DNA from: Halioglobus japonicus
GTDB taxonomy: Bacteria; Pseudomonadota; Gammaproteobacteria; Pseudomonadales; Halieaceae
DNA: 64,000 bases
Direction: 5' to 3'
Assembly (NCBI RefSeq): GCF_001983995.1
Contig: NZ_CP019450.1
Span: forward strand, 4,021,302 to 4,085,301
Below are positions 51,725 to 61,456 of the stretch, piece by piece (position 1 is the first letter of the stretch; the number at the start of each line of letters is the position of its first letter). Both the position numbers and the translations under genes were made by a program. The notes under the pieces were generated by a model. It was given only the letters and a program-made list of their open reading frames with translations, was not told where the DNA came from and did not search any database.

Positions 51725-53461
51725 ATGATAAATACCTTTGTCAGACTCTATCAGCTGTTGACCCGCAAGCAGCGTCGAGAGCTGCTTATCTTGCAGTTTT
51801 TCATGCTGTTGTCCTCTATTGCCGAGCTGGTGGGTACCGCGTTTATCATGCCCTTTATCGCGCTGGCCTCTTCACCGGATGTCACCGAGTCCAACGAATA
51901 CCTGAAAATGCTGCACCGTGCCCTGGGCGAGCCAGCACACGATGAATTCTTGATGCTGGTGGGTGCCCTGTTCGTCGGTCTTGTTATTACTGGCAACAGC
52001 ATCATGATTTTTTCCCAGTTTCTGATGAGTCGCTACTCGTTTCGGGTTGGCGGGGAAATATCGACGCGCCTGTACGGTTACTACCTCTCTCGCGACATGA
52101 CGTTTCACTCTGCAACCAACAGCGCTGAAATGATTCAGGGCGTCATGCGCGATTCCCTGCTGCTGAGCAATGCATTGCTGACACCTGCACTCCGGATCAA
52201 CGCGCGCGTGTTTTCCATCGTGTTGCTGTCTGCGCTTGTTGTTTTCGTCGACCCATTTGTCGCGATTAATACGGTATTGGTCCTGGCGGTGGCTTACCTG
52301 GTGATTTTTAATTTTGTACGCCGGCGGGTTCACGCCAACGGCTTGCTGATTTCCCTGCTGGGGCGCAAGCGTAACCAGGTGCTCAATGAGAGCCTTGGCG
52401 GAATCCGGGACGTAAAGCTCTACTCCTATGAGGCGGGGTATCTGCGCCGTTACCAGCGCGATACCAAGCGCTCTGATCGCGCGATGGCGGACAACAGCAT
52501 ACTGGGTGAGACACCGTACTTCGTCATAGAAGCGATCATGCTGGCGGGTATGGTATTGGTCACGCTCTACCTGCTGGGTAGCGATGATGGCCTGGCCGGC
52601 GCCTTGCCGGTTCTGACGCTTTATGGCCTGGCAGGACTTAAGATTGTGCCTAAAGTGCAGCAGTGTTACGTGGCGCTAACCAAGATTCGCGGTGCGCAGG
52701 CTGTGTTCGAACGGCTCTACGTGCATCTTGCCAATTCGTCTGAAAAAAACCCGTTCCTGGTGGACAGCCCCGACCTGATTACGCCGACTGACAGTATCCG
52801 TCTGGAGGGGGTGTCTTACCGCTATGAAGGTGCGGCGAACCCGGTGTTCAATGACCTCGATGTGCGCTTCCCGGCGGGCAAACTGTCTGCAATTACAGGC
52901 TCTTCCGGTGCCGGTAAAACCACGATGCTGGAGATGCTGATGGGGTTGCTGCAGCCTGATACGGGCTGTATTGCCGTCGATGGGCGCGAGCTGGTTGCAG
53001 CAGATATGCCGAGTTGGCGGGCGTCCATCGCCTATGTGCCGCAGGATGTGTACCTCACGGACAGCTCCGTATTGGAGAATATTGCGTTTGGCGATGCGCC
53101 TGAGGATATTGATCATGAGCGCGTGCTGTGGGCAGCACGATTGGCGCGGGTCGATGATCTTGTCAGTGCCGCCGACGATGCGCCCAAGGTCGGTGAGCGA
53201 GGCAGCCTTTTGAGTGGCGGGCAGTGTCAGCGCATCGGTATCGCCAGGGCGCTCTATAAAGGGGTGCCGCTTTTGTTTCTGGATGAGGCCACGAGCGCGC
53301 TCGACGAAGGCACCCAGGATGCAGTCCTCTCTGAGCTCAAGCGCCTGGACCCTCCCTTGACCACCATCATGATCACCCATCGGCGAAAAACACTCGCGTT
53401 CGCGGATCACGTGGTGCAGTTGGGAGAAGGACGTAGTGCGTCCGAAGGTGACGATTCATGA
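51725..53461 (+). CDS. ABC transporter, fused membrane and ATPase domains (glycan/lipid exporter type)
   Basis: The 578-residue half-transporter has six membrane helices (residues about 10-330) and a C-terminal ATPase with Walker A GSSGAGKTT, signature LSGGQCQRIGIARAL, Walker B LLFLDEATSALD and the H-loop ITHRRK. It resembles PglK/MsbA-type flippases and probably moves a lipid-linked glycan across the inner membrane. I start at the ATG at 51725; a start 14 codons earlier is possible and neither has a strong ribosome-binding site. It leads an eight-gene operon with overlapping ends. Confidence 0.88.
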   Translation: MINTFVRLYQLLTRKQRRELLILQFFMLLSSIAELVGTAFIMPFIALASSPDVTESNEYLKMLHRALGEPAHDEFLMLVGALFVGLVITGNSIMIFSQFLMSRYSFRVGGEISTRLYGYYLSRDMTFHSATNSAEMIQGVMRDSLLLSNALLTPALRINARVFSIVLLSALVVFVDPFVAINTVLVLAVAYLVIFNFVRRRVHANGLLISLLGRKRNQVLNESLGGIRDVKLYSYEAGYLRRYQRDTKRSDRAMADNSILGETPYFVIEAIMLAGMVLVTLYLLGSDDGLAGALPVLTLYGLAGLKIVPKVQQCYVALTKIRGAQAVFERLYVHLANSSEKNPFLVDSPDLITPTDSIRLEGVSYRYEGAANPVFNDLDVRFPAGKLSAITGSSGAGKTTMLEMLMGLLQPDTGCIAVDGRELVAADMPSWRASIAYVPQDVYLTDSSVLENIAFGDAPEDIDHERVLWAARLARVDDLVSAADDAPKVGERGSLLSGGQCQRIGIARALYKGVPLLFLDEATSALDEGTQDAVLSELKRLDPPLTTIMITHRRKTLAFADHVVQLGEGRSASEGDDS

Positions 53462-54141
53462 GCAGTACAGCGGTTTATCGCAAGGGTTGGGGCAAGATTG
53501 TTGCCGAGCGCTATGATGCGTTGCGGGTGCTCGATGGTCCGTATCTCGATGTCGGCTGTGCCTCAGGTGATTATGTGCTGACGCTCAATGCGCAAGGCGA
53601 GCGGGTACGTGGTTTTGACGTTGAAGAGAACGATCAGTGGCTACAGTCACCCGGGTTATTTTCCCAGGGCTCTGCCGAAGCCATCCCGTTCGCGGATGAC
53701 AGTTTTGCGACCGTATACAGTTTCGAAGTGCTGGAGCACTTGCGGCAACCTGAGAAAGCGCTAACCGAGATGCTCAGGGTGGCTACCCGGTATGTACTGC
53801 TGAGTGTGCCCAACTGTGAACCGCCGGCTGAGCTGCGTGCGTCAGGCCTGTCCTTCAACCACTATACGGATCCCACCCACGTCAATTTTTTTACCGCTGA
53901 CTCGCTGCATGCGCTGCTGGAGTCTGTCGGGTTGGAACCGGTGTATGTGCGAAAGATAAACAGGGCAAAGCCCGAGCACCTGTTTTTCGCGAGCCAGGGA
54001 TTGCCGCCTGTTCTGGTGCGGCTCTTTTCGCGGCTGAGTCAGATGAACCCCTGGGCCAGATCGTATCCGATGACTTTGCTGGCCCTGGCCCGGGTACCAG
54101 GTGCTGCTGCAGCACCTGACGCCGAGGCGAAACAGGGATGA
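53458..54141 (+). CDS. class I SAM-dependent methyltransferase (first of three)
   Basis: The 227-residue Rossmann-fold enzyme has motif I YLDVGCASGDYV near residue 25 and the acidic post-I residue in VRGFDVEEND. EVLEHLRQPEKAL follows. Type 11 methyltransferases of this kind often modify sugars or lipid-linked glycans. It overlaps the transporter by ATGA and the next gene by four bases. Confidence 0.85.
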   Translation: MSSTAVYRKGWGKIVAERYDALRVLDGPYLDVGCASGDYVLTLNAQGERVRGFDVEENDQWLQSPGLFSQGSAEAIPFADDSFATVYSFEVLEHLRQPEKALTEMLRVATRYVLLSVPNCEPPAELRASGLSFNHYTDPTHVNFFTADSLHALLESVGLEPVYVRKINRAKPEHLFFASQGLPPVLVRLFSRLSQMNPWARSYPMTLLALARVPGAAAAPDAEAKQG

Positions 54142-55307
54142 CCGTACTGTTCGACTTGTTGGCGACCCAGCCGGTCGCCGGGTACCGGTTCCACGGCGGA
54201 GCGGACTATACCAAGCAGGTCCTGGCGCGCGCTGTCGGCAGGGGATGGGACGGATTTCATGCGGTTTACAACCCTCGCCTGGAGCTTGATCAATCGGTCG
54301 CCGCTCAGTGCCGTGCGGCTGGCGTTAAAATGATTGAGGTCGCTTCCTGGGCCGAGATTGAGGGGCTGTTGGGCGCCGGGGGCTATAGTACGTTTTATTC
54401 CGGTCTGCCCTACGAGTATGCCGATGTCGATTCCCATGGCGTGCGGTTCGTGATGACGATTCACGGTCTTCGAAACCTGGAACTGCCGGTCGATTTCACC
54501 CAGAGCAGGGTCGCCGACAGTTGGGTTGGAAGGACACTGGCTTTCCTGCAGGCAACTCGGAAGTCTGAGCGCCGCGTACGTAGAGCACAGGAACAACTGG
54601 CGAAGCTGATTTTTCGCAATGAAGCAGAGATTGTGACGGTGTCGCGTCATTCACGCTACTCCCTCAAGTCTTTTTTTCCCCAGCTGGACCTGTCGCGGAT
54701 AACGGTTGCCCATAGCCCCGTCGTCGAGTTGGCGGAGCAGATACCAGCGGATACAGAGCAGGGCGATTACTATCTCCTGCTCGGCGCGGATCGCTGGGTG
54801 AAGAATGTCCTGCCCGCCTGCAAGGTACTGGATACGCTGATGGCGGAGGGAATGTTAGGGACCGCCACGGCGAAGGTCGTAGGTATGGTGGCGCCCAATC
54901 CTGTGAGCGCAAGTCTGCAGAATGGCAGTCGGTTCGAGTTTATCGACTATGTAGAAAGGGACGAGCTGGCCGCGCTGATTCGCGGCGCGCGCTGCCTGTT
55001 GTTTCCCTCGCAGAATGAGGGTTTCGGTTATCCCCCCCTGCATGCCATGGAACTGGAAACGCCCGTCATAGCGGCAGCGACCAGCAGTGTCCCCGAGGTG
55101 TGTGCTGCAGCGGCGCTTTACTTCGATGTGGGGTCCATGGAAGAGCTGCGCAACCGGGTGTTGCAAGTGCAGCATGACGAGGAGCTGTGCGCCGAGCTCG
55201 TGGCCGCCGGTCGCCGGCGATTTCAGGAACTGAAGGCGCTGGAGGGACCAATGCTTGACGCCCTGGTGGAACGTATATTCGACGGTGGTGACCATGGGGC
55301 GCGATAA
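54138..55307 (+). CDS. GT4-family glycosyltransferase
   Basis: The 389-residue GT-B-fold enzyme has the C-terminal donor site LLFPSQNEGFGYPPLHAMEL (EX7E motif) and PVIAAATSSVPEVCAAAALY. An N-terminal GGADYTKQVL glycine loop precedes the acceptor domain. It is translationally coupled to the methyltransferase before it. The donor sugar cannot be read from sequence. Confidence 0.88.
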   Translation: MTVLFDLLATQPVAGYRFHGGADYTKQVLARAVGRGWDGFHAVYNPRLELDQSVAAQCRAAGVKMIEVASWAEIEGLLGAGGYSTFYSGLPYEYADVDSHGVRFVMTIHGLRNLELPVDFTQSRVADSWVGRTLAFLQATRKSERRVRRAQEQLAKLIFRNEAEIVTVSRHSRYSLKSFFPQLDLSRITVAHSPVVELAEQIPADTEQGDYYLLLGADRWVKNVLPACKVLDTLMAEGMLGTATAKVVGMVAPNPVSASLQNGSRFEFIDYVERDELAALIRGARCLLFPSQNEGFGYPPLHAMELETPVIAAATSSVPEVCAAAALYFDVGSMEELRNRVLQVQHDEELCAELVAAGRRRFQELKALEGPMLDALVERIFDGGDHGAR

Positions 55308-55337
55308 TCGCTGGCAGGTGCAGGTCGGAGGCGTCGT

Positions 55338-56123
55338 ATGAGCCTGAAGGCGCCATTGCCTGCCGTGACAGTCTATACGAACGTAGTGGGCGACTATGAC
55401 CTTGTGCTGCCACCCGCCCGACAACAGATGAACGCAGAGTTCGTCTGTGTCAGTGAGGCCGCTGCACCGCCTGGATGGCGAGGCGCTGCGCCGGTGTATC
55501 AGGCCTCCTCCGCGATCGAGATCAATCGCTACCACAAGTTCTTCCCGCATGAGGTATTCCCGCGGGCGGAGTACTCTATCTACGTGGATGGCAATATCGG
55601 CGTGATCGGCGATCTGTCGCCACTGTTTCGGGCGTTCGTTGACAGTGGCAGGGCGTTGGCCCTGTTTCGCCATCGCGACAGGCAGACAGTCGCTGAAGAG
55701 ATCGAGGCCTGCCTGGCCATGGCCAAGTTTGATGCCCGGGACAAGACCGCACATGAGCGCCAGACGGCAGACTACGCAATCGATGGAATGCCGGATGACC
55801 GTCCATTGACGGATAATGCCGTATTGTTTCGCTGGCACAGGCATGAGGCATTGGCCCCGGCTATGGCGTTGTGGTGGGATCACTTCCAGACCTATACCAA
55901 GCGCGACCAGATCAGTCTGCCCTACGTCGTATGGAAGACAGCGCTGCCTACTTTGGTCTGGCAATGGAGCTTCAGGCAGGAGAACAGGTACTTGCAGAAG
56001 TACCCTCATCGGCGTCATCTTATGCGCGATACGCGAATCCGAATGAACAACCTGCGGGACAGGTACTGGGGACAGAGCAAGCGGGGTGATGCAGCTGTGC
56101 AGTCGGCGGATAACTATCTATGA
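55338..56123 (+). CDS. DUF616/TOD1-like putative glycosyltransferase
   Basis: The 261-residue protein matches the DUF616 family, now viewed as GT-A-like glycosyltransferases: VTVYTNVVGDYDLVLPP at the start, NRYHKFFPHEVFPRAEYSIY with VDGNIGVIGD (acidic metal site), and RDQISLPYVVWKT at the acceptor side. It overlaps the following methyltransferase by four bases. Its specificity is unknown. Confidence 0.75.
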   Translation: MSLKAPLPAVTVYTNVVGDYDLVLPPARQQMNAEFVCVSEAAAPPGWRGAAPVYQASSAIEINRYHKFFPHEVFPRAEYSIYVDGNIGVIGDLSPLFRAFVDSGRALALFRHRDRQTVAEEIEACLAMAKFDARDKTAHERQTADYAIDGMPDDRPLTDNAVLFRWHRHEALAPAMALWWDHFQTYTKRDQISLPYVVWKTALPTLVWQWSFRQENRYLQKYPHRRHLMRDTRIRMNNLRDRYWGQSKRGDAAVQSADNYL

Positions 56124-56785
56124 GCTTCAATAAGTCTTATCTGGGTGAGCGTCAGGATATTATTGGCTGCATCCCCGTATCGACCACTCGCATGCTGGAC
56201 ATTGGCTGCAGCGTAGGCGCGCTAGGTCGTGCGGCGAAAACAGCGGTACCCGGGCTTTATGTTCATGGCATCGATTACGATGCGGATATGGCCGCCGTGG
56301 CCACGGAGCATCTGGATGAAGTCACCGTGGCGGATATGGATAGCTTTGCGCTGGCTGAAGGGTTTCCAAACGCCAGTTTCGACTGTGTTGTGATGGCCGA
56401 CGTGCTTGAGCACCTCAGAGATCCATGGAAAGTGGTCAGGGATGTTACCGAGGTTGCCGCTGATGGCGCGACAGTTATCGCTTGCGTGCCGAATGTGCGC
56501 CATATCGACACGCTGTTTAACCTGGTGTTTCGGCAGCGTTGGCCCTACCGGGAGCGAGGAATTCATGATCGCACTCACCTGCGTTTCTTCGCGCGGGGTA
56601 ATTTGCCAGGATTGATGGCTCAGAACGGACTGGAAATAGTGACGGTGCGAACCAATTATCGGTTGGTGGAACGACCGTCCCGACTGAACCGTTTTGCGCG
56701 GTTCCTGGCCTTGCCGGGATTGCGCGGTTTTCTCGCCTTCCAGTACATCGTGGTTGCTCGTCGGCTGCCGCGAGTGGCATCGTGA
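56120..56785 (+). CDS. class I SAM-dependent methyltransferase (second)
   Basis: The 221-residue enzyme has motif I MLDIGCSVGALGRAA, the post-I acid in VHGIDYDADM, and VVMADVLEHLRDPWKVV. The layout resembles methyltransferases of LPS and glycan clusters. It overlaps its neighbours at both ends by four bases, so it is cotranslated with them. Confidence 0.85.
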   Translation: MSFNKSYLGERQDIIGCIPVSTTRMLDIGCSVGALGRAAKTAVPGLYVHGIDYDADMAAVATEHLDEVTVADMDSFALAEGFPNASFDCVVMADVLEHLRDPWKVVRDVTEVAADGATVIACVPNVRHIDTLFNLVFRQRWPYRERGIHDRTHLRFFARGNLPGLMAQNGLEIVTVRTNYRLVERPSRLNRFARFLALPGLRGFLAFQYIVVARRLPRVAS

Positions 56786-57780
56786 ACGGAACCCGGGCGC
56801 CCAATACTTCAACGGTGTCCGTTGCCATGGCCACCTATAACGGTGCGGACTATCTCCAGGCACAACTTGACAGTTTGCTGGTGCAGACCCGGCAGCCCGA
56901 TGAACTGGTGGTCAGTGACGACGCATCAGAAGATGCCACCCTCGACATTCTACAAGCGTTCAAGTCCTCCGCGCCTTTTCCGGTGCTCGTGTCGGTGGCT
57001 GATACTCGCGCCGGGTATGTTGGCAATTTTAGCCGAGCCATGGCCATGGCAAGCGGCGATCTCATTTGCCTCGCGGATCAGGACGATGTCTGGTTCGAGG
57101 ACAAGATTGCCACGCTCACGCGCCTTGCAATGGTTGATGAATCGACCCTCGTCGTGATGAATGACGCTGCCCTGGTAGATGCCGGCCTACAGGGTCAGGG
57201 TCTCACCAAGTTGGGCCAGCTGCGATCGGCAGGTTACGACGATTCGGCGTTTGTAACAGGTTGCTGCGTCGCTGTTAAAAAGACCCTTCTCGACCGGATT
57301 TTACCAGTGCCTGCCGAGGCTAAAGCGCACGATAACTGGGTCGTTGATATCGGCCGTGGACTACAGGCGCTGACCCTTTGTGAACAGACCCTGCAGTATT
57401 ACCGTCGCCATGACAGTAATGAGTCACAAGTGTTGTCTAACAGGATCTCCGGTGTCGGCAGGAGGCATCGGCTGGGGATGCAGTTGTCCCGTTCCTTCGG
57501 TGCAGAGGGCAGGGCATTGCAGCATCGGGAGTTGGCCCATGTGCAGGCCCTGCGTACTGTAATGGACCGGCTGGTGACTGATTCACCGCCTGGCTTCGAC
57601 ACGTCCGTAGAGGCGTTTAGTGAGTCATTGTCGCAGCGGCTGCATCATCTGGACCGACGCGAGCGTTTGCGCGGGACACTGTTTCCGCTGCGGCTGATCA
57701 AGGTGCTGGCGTACTATATCGCCGGTGGTTATCGCACAGATAATGGGCTGAAAAGTATGGTCCGGGATTGTTTGGGGTAG
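56782..57780 (+). CDS. GT2-family glycosyltransferase
   Basis: The 332-residue GT-A enzyme starts at the GTG overlapping the previous stop (GTGA). Typical blocks are SVAMATYNGADYLQAQLDSL, VVSDDASEDAT and the DXD-type CLADQDDVWFEDKI. RRHDSNESQ marks the end of the catalytic domain, followed by a helical C-terminus. It resembles rhamnosyl- and related transferases of surface polysaccharides. Confidence 0.9.
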   Translation: MNGTRAPNTSTVSVAMATYNGADYLQAQLDSLLVQTRQPDELVVSDDASEDATLDILQAFKSSAPFPVLVSVADTRAGYVGNFSRAMAMASGDLICLADQDDVWFEDKIATLTRLAMVDESTLVVMNDAALVDAGLQGQGLTKLGQLRSAGYDDSAFVTGCCVAVKKTLLDRILPVPAEAKAHDNWVVDIGRGLQALTLCEQTLQYYRRHDSNESQVLSNRISGVGRRHRLGMQLSRSFGAEGRALQHRELAHVQALRTVMDRLVTDSPPGFDTSVEAFSESLSQRLHHLDRRERLRGTLFPLRLIKVLAYYIAGGYRTDNGLKSMVRDCLG

Positions 57781-57787
57781 GCGGCGA

Positions 57788-58717
57788 ATGAATGCACCGA
57801 TCGACGCCGTCTATACCTGGGTCAATGATTCGGACCCCATCTGGCGCTGCATGGTCAGCGAAGCCAGGCGCCAGATGGGGGAGGAAGAATCGGGTATTGA
57901 ATCCTCGGCCAGTGTCGCTCGATTCCAGAACCGGAACGAACTGGTCTACTCCATTAAGTCCCTGCGCAAGCATGCCCCCTGGATCCGACGGGTATACGTG
58001 GTCAGCAATTGCGAATTGCCCGCTGAAATCGCGCATGCGGACGATGTCGAGTTCGTTCACCACGAGGCGATTTTCCCCGACACATCAGTGCTGCCGGTGT
58101 TCAATAGCCGGGCGATCGAAAGCAATCTTCACCGCATCCCGAATTTGTCAGAGCACTTTCTCTATCTGAACGATGATTTTTTCCTCTGCAGCGATATGGC
58201 GGTAACGGATTTTTTTACGCCGGAACGTCATCCCTGTGTCTTTCCTACCAGGCACGACATGCCCTACGAGACGCAGCCACCACTGTCCCATTTTGAACAT
58301 GGCGCGCTGAACGCCTGTCGCCTGATCGAGCGAGACCTCGGTTACAGGCCAGAGAAACGCCTGCATCACGCGCCCTATGCATTGCGCCGGAGCACCCTGC
58401 AGGAGATAGAAGACAGATATCCCGATCTGGTGAATGCCACGCGGGCACGCAAGTTTCGCCATCGGGAGGATATTCCCCTGGCGACCAGCATGCATGCTTA
58501 CTATTGCCATGCGACAGGACGGGCAGAGTTGCGCGATATCCGCTGTCGTTACGTGGATATTGGCGATCCCCTGTTCCTGTTGTTGGTGCATCCCCTGTCG
58601 CCATTACGGAGAGGTAAATACCAGACCTGCTGCCTGAATGAGGTCAGGGCGATGAAGTTGTTCGGTGGATTACGCGATCGGATCGTTGTTCGACTTCTGG
58701 ACAGGATGTTTAATTGA
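57788..58717 (+). CDS. Stealth-family sugar-phosphate transferase
   Basis: The 309-residue protein shows the Stealth blocks in order: CR1 IDAVYTWVNDSDPIW at the N-terminus, CR2 RNELVYSIKSLRKHAPWIRR and HFLYLNDDFFL, CR3 HHAPYAL and a CR4-like end. The family moves hexose-1-phosphate units to make phosphodiester-linked capsules and includes human GlcNAc-1-phosphotransferase. It indicates a phosphodiester linkage in the product. Seven bases follow the GT2 gene. Confidence 0.88.
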   Translation: MNAPIDAVYTWVNDSDPIWRCMVSEARRQMGEEESGIESSASVARFQNRNELVYSIKSLRKHAPWIRRVYVVSNCELPAEIAHADDVEFVHHEAIFPDTSVLPVFNSRAIESNLHRIPNLSEHFLYLNDDFFLCSDMAVTDFFTPERHPCVFPTRHDMPYETQPPLSHFEHGALNACRLIERDLGYRPEKRLHHAPYALRRSTLQEIEDRYPDLVNATRARKFRHREDIPLATSMHAYYCHATGRAELRDIRCRYVDIGDPLFLLLVHPLSPLRRGKYQTCCLNEVRAMKLFGGLRDRIVVRLLDRMFN

Positions 58718-58763
58718 CGGGGCGGCGTGCGGTTTGAGGCGCGACGTTCAGATGGGAGATAGT

Positions 58764-59156
58764 GTGGCAAAAAAAGTTCTTACATTCGGTACGTTCGATG
58801 TGTTTCACGTTGGTCATTTGCGTATCCTGGAGCGAGCGGCCGCGTTCGGAGATCGGCTGGTCGTCGGTGTGTCTACCGATGCCCTGAACGAAGCTAAAAA
58901 GGGGCGGCCTCCCGTCTACAGTGAAGGAGAGCGGTCGGAAATCATTCGGGCGTTGTCCTGTGTGGATGAAGTGTTTCTGGAAGAGTCGCTCGAATTGAAA
59001 GCGGACTACATCCAGCGCTATGGCGCCGACATATTGGTGATGGGTGATGACTGGAAAGGCAAGTTTGACCAGTTCAGTGATCTTTGTGAGGTTGCCTACC
59101 TGCCTCGCACGCCTGCGATTTCCACCACCGAAGTGATAGAAAAAATCAGGGTGTAG
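58764..59156 (+). CDS. tagD: Glycerol-3-phosphate cytidylyltransferase
   Basis: The 130-residue enzyme makes CDP-glycerol from CTP and glycerol-3-phosphate. The nucleotidyltransferase motifs are VLTFGTFDVFHVGHL (HxGH) and RTPAISTTEVI (the RTxxISTT motif of TagD). I start at the GTG at 58764, with GGGAGA upstream and a family-length product; an ATG 12 bases earlier is the alternative. Its 3' end overlaps the convergent CDP-glycerol-using transferase gene by 11 bases. Confidence 0.9.
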   Translation: MAKKVLTFGTFDVFHVGHLRILERAAAFGDRLVVGVSTDALNEAKKGRPPVYSEGERSEIIRALSCVDEVFLEESLELKADYIQRYGADILVMGDDWKGKFDQFSDLCEVAYLPRTPAISTTEVIEKIRV

Positions 59157-60291
59157 TGGTCCCGGCCAGCCTTAGCACGCGCGCAGATTGAAGCGCTGCC
59201 GCTCGTCCGCGAGTGTCTTCTGCATAGAGAGCATCGAGTATTTCGCGTTGCATGGCGCCGTAGCGAGCGGTGAACGTGCGGGGCTTGTCCAGAAACTCTT
59301 CCAGTGTCGCTACCAGTTCGGTCATTGTCGATGCGACAGCTCCCGCACGGTATTCGGGGCCCAGTGAGAATCCGTTTTTGAAGGGTGGGGGTACGTCGAT
59401 AAACAGCATGGGTCGCTGCAGGCAAAGAAAGTCGAACGCGATAGACGACCAATCGCAAAGCAGTATGTCGGTGTCGGCCAGCAACGCCTCGGTGTCCGGA
59501 TACGCTTTCTGTGGGCGGAACTCAACGTTGCTTAATCCCGTCTCCTGGATCTCGGCATTCAGGTGGCTGCGGATGATCAGTCGTGCCCCGTACGCGTCAC
59601 AAGTAGCGGCGATGGCTCTAATAAAAGCCGCACCCTCGAGGCCGAAGGGAAACAGTTCACGGCCGGCATCGTCCTGGCGCCAGGTGGGCGCATAGAGCAC
59701 GGTCGTCTGCTTGTCGGCGGGTCGGGCCTCGGCGCTGAATAGCTGATCCGTGCGGGCATAACCGAGACTGTGCACTTGCTGTTGCCTGAAACCGAAGCGT
59801 TGCACGTACAGATCTTCGAGCAGGGGCGAAGTCACCCAGCTCTCGTCATAGTGGTGTTGTAGCTTGAAGTCATCCGGTACGAACCCCTTGAAGGGAATCC
59901 CGTGCCAGACGTCGACAAATCGAATGTCAGTCAGGTGGACGAGGGGGAGCATCGCGTGCAGGCCATGATCGCTCACCAGCACGCGACACCTCACGAGTTG
60001 CAGCATGTCGAACAGGTTGGTGCAGGACAGCGTGCGGATGCCATCCGCCCTTAAGCGGTGAGCCTGCTGCCGGTCGAGGAGGAGGACACGCGGATCAACC
60101 TGGTCGCTGCAGTGGCTTGCCAGGTACTCGTAGATTGCCTTCAGGTTGCCGCCATACTGGTGGCCGTAGAGCGCAACCACCGGCCGTTTTGACCGTGGGG
60201 TGAGCCATCGCAGCGCTACGATCAGCAGCGAGAAACCGCCCTGCAGGGCCAGCATCAGCCAGTGATCGGGCCGTGTTTTGTCGATTTTCAT
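59146..60291 (-). CDS. CDP-glycerol glycerophosphotransferase family protein
   Basis: The 381-residue enzyme should transfer glycerol-phosphate from CDP-glycerol to a glycan. Family blocks are ALYGHQYGGNLKAIYEYL, VDVWHGIPFKGFVPDD, LYAPTWRQDDAGRELFPF and LLCDWSSIAFDFLCLQRP. TagB/TagF enzymes of this family build teichoic acids in Gram-positives. A short hydrophobic segment at residues 12-30 may anchor it to the membrane. With tagD alongside, both donor synthesis and transfer are encoded. It overlaps the upstream glycosyltransferase by ATGA. Confidence 0.9.
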   Translation of the reverse strand: MKIDKTRPDHWLMLALQGGFSLLIVALRWLTPRSKRPVVALYGHQYGGNLKAIYEYLASHCSDQVDPRVLLLDRQQAHRLRADGIRTLSCTNLFDMLQLVRCRVLVSDHGLHAMLPLVHLTDIRFVDVWHGIPFKGFVPDDFKLQHHYDESWVTSPLLEDLYVQRFGFRQQQVHSLGYARTDQLFSAEARPADKQTTVLYAPTWRQDDAGRELFPFGLEGAAFIRAIAATCDAYGARLIIRSHLNAEIQETGLSNVEFRPQKAYPDTEALLADTDILLCDWSSIAFDFLCLQRPMLFIDVPPPFKNGFSLGPEYRAGAVASTMTELVATLEEFLDKPRTFTARYGAMQREILDALYAEDTRGRAAALQSARVLRLAGTTTP

Positions 60292-61456
60292 GCGCGCGGA
60301 GCACCCTGTGGTTGGCCAAGCAGGGCGCTGATCGCTTGCTCAAGGGACGACTGGTAGTGCGGCCATGCATAGCGGCTCGCATGGTCCCGGCAGGCATCTG
60401 CGGTGAAGGTGGGTACTTGCAGATCCTGGATAATTGCATCGGCAAGTCCTTCGTAATCGCCGGCCGGTAGCAGGCGTCCGCTGCCTGCGCTGACCGCGTC
60501 GGCCACACCGCCAAGATCGAAGGCGAAGGTCGGTGTGCCGCTGGCTGCGGCTTCGACAGCGACCATGCCGAAACCTTCTACATCACCGGGAACCTCGACC
60601 AGTGGAAACACGTGGGCAGCGCTGCTGGCGAAGGCCAGCCACATATCATCGTCATCGACGGCGCCGACGAAGTGGATATGAGGCGCCAGCTGCAACGCCT
60701 CGACGGCCTTCAAGGTTTCTCCTTGGTCACCATTGCGGGTCAGGCCGTCACTGGGGTTTTCCCCACGACGAGCATGCCCACTCCCTTGGTGGCCTCAAGT
60801 ACACGCGGAAGGCCGTGCCTGAGGAAGTGCGACAGGCCCTTGCGCTTCGTCAGCCTGCCGGCAAACAGCAGGTAGCGTTCAAAGGGAATAGCGTGACGCT
60901 CCCTGAATGCTGCTATTTGCTCCTCGTCGAGGCCGGAGGGTAGATCGGTACCGGGATTGATCACGGTAATGCGCGCCGGTTGTACTCCCCGACCCGTTGC
61001 CAGCTGGCGAGTATTCTCACTGTTGGCGATGAGGTGGTCCGCGTTGCGAATGGAGGGCAGAAACAGCCACTGGTAGGGTTTGCTGTTAACGACCAGGTCG
61101 AGGCCGTGCAGGAAGATCAGCGATCTTGCGCCACACAGCCGTCTGGCCAGTGCAACCAGGGGCGCTGCAAGGCCGCTGCCGCCCACTATGAGCTCGAAAC
61201 GATCGCGGCGGCAATGGCGCAGGACGTGGGCAAGGCCACTGGACATGAAGCCGGCGAGGGAGGATGGCGCCGTAAAAACGGTCGTGTCATCTGGCAGGTG
61301 CTGCTCGCAGCCAGCCGGGCCGATGACGGTGAGGTCGAGGTAGTGCCGCATGCCCAGGGCGGCATTCAGGATGAGCCGTTCCATTCCGCCGACAAGCGGC
61401 GGTAGATTCCGCGTAATCAGCAGAACCCGGGGTTTGTGAGGCTCAGTCCTGGCCAT
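60288..61456 (-). CDS. GT4-family glycosyltransferase, frame broken by one missing base
   Basis: The N-terminal half (PRVLLITRNLPPLVGGMERL, FAGRLTKRKGLSHFLRHG) and the C-terminal half (HIHFVGAVDDDDMWLAF, VEGFGMVAVEAAASGTPTFA with the EX7E motif) are in different frames. One more base in the four-C run 60773-60776 restores LVVGENPSDGLTRNGDQGE and about 389 residues. It starts 14 bases inside the end of the methyltransferase gene and is coupled to the CDP-glycerol transferase downstream. Confidence 0.88.

Noticed and set aside
54855..56018. 387-codon open frame opposite two glycan-island genes
   Set aside because: It crosses the boundary of two well-supported plus-strand genes and shows no protein-like motifs.
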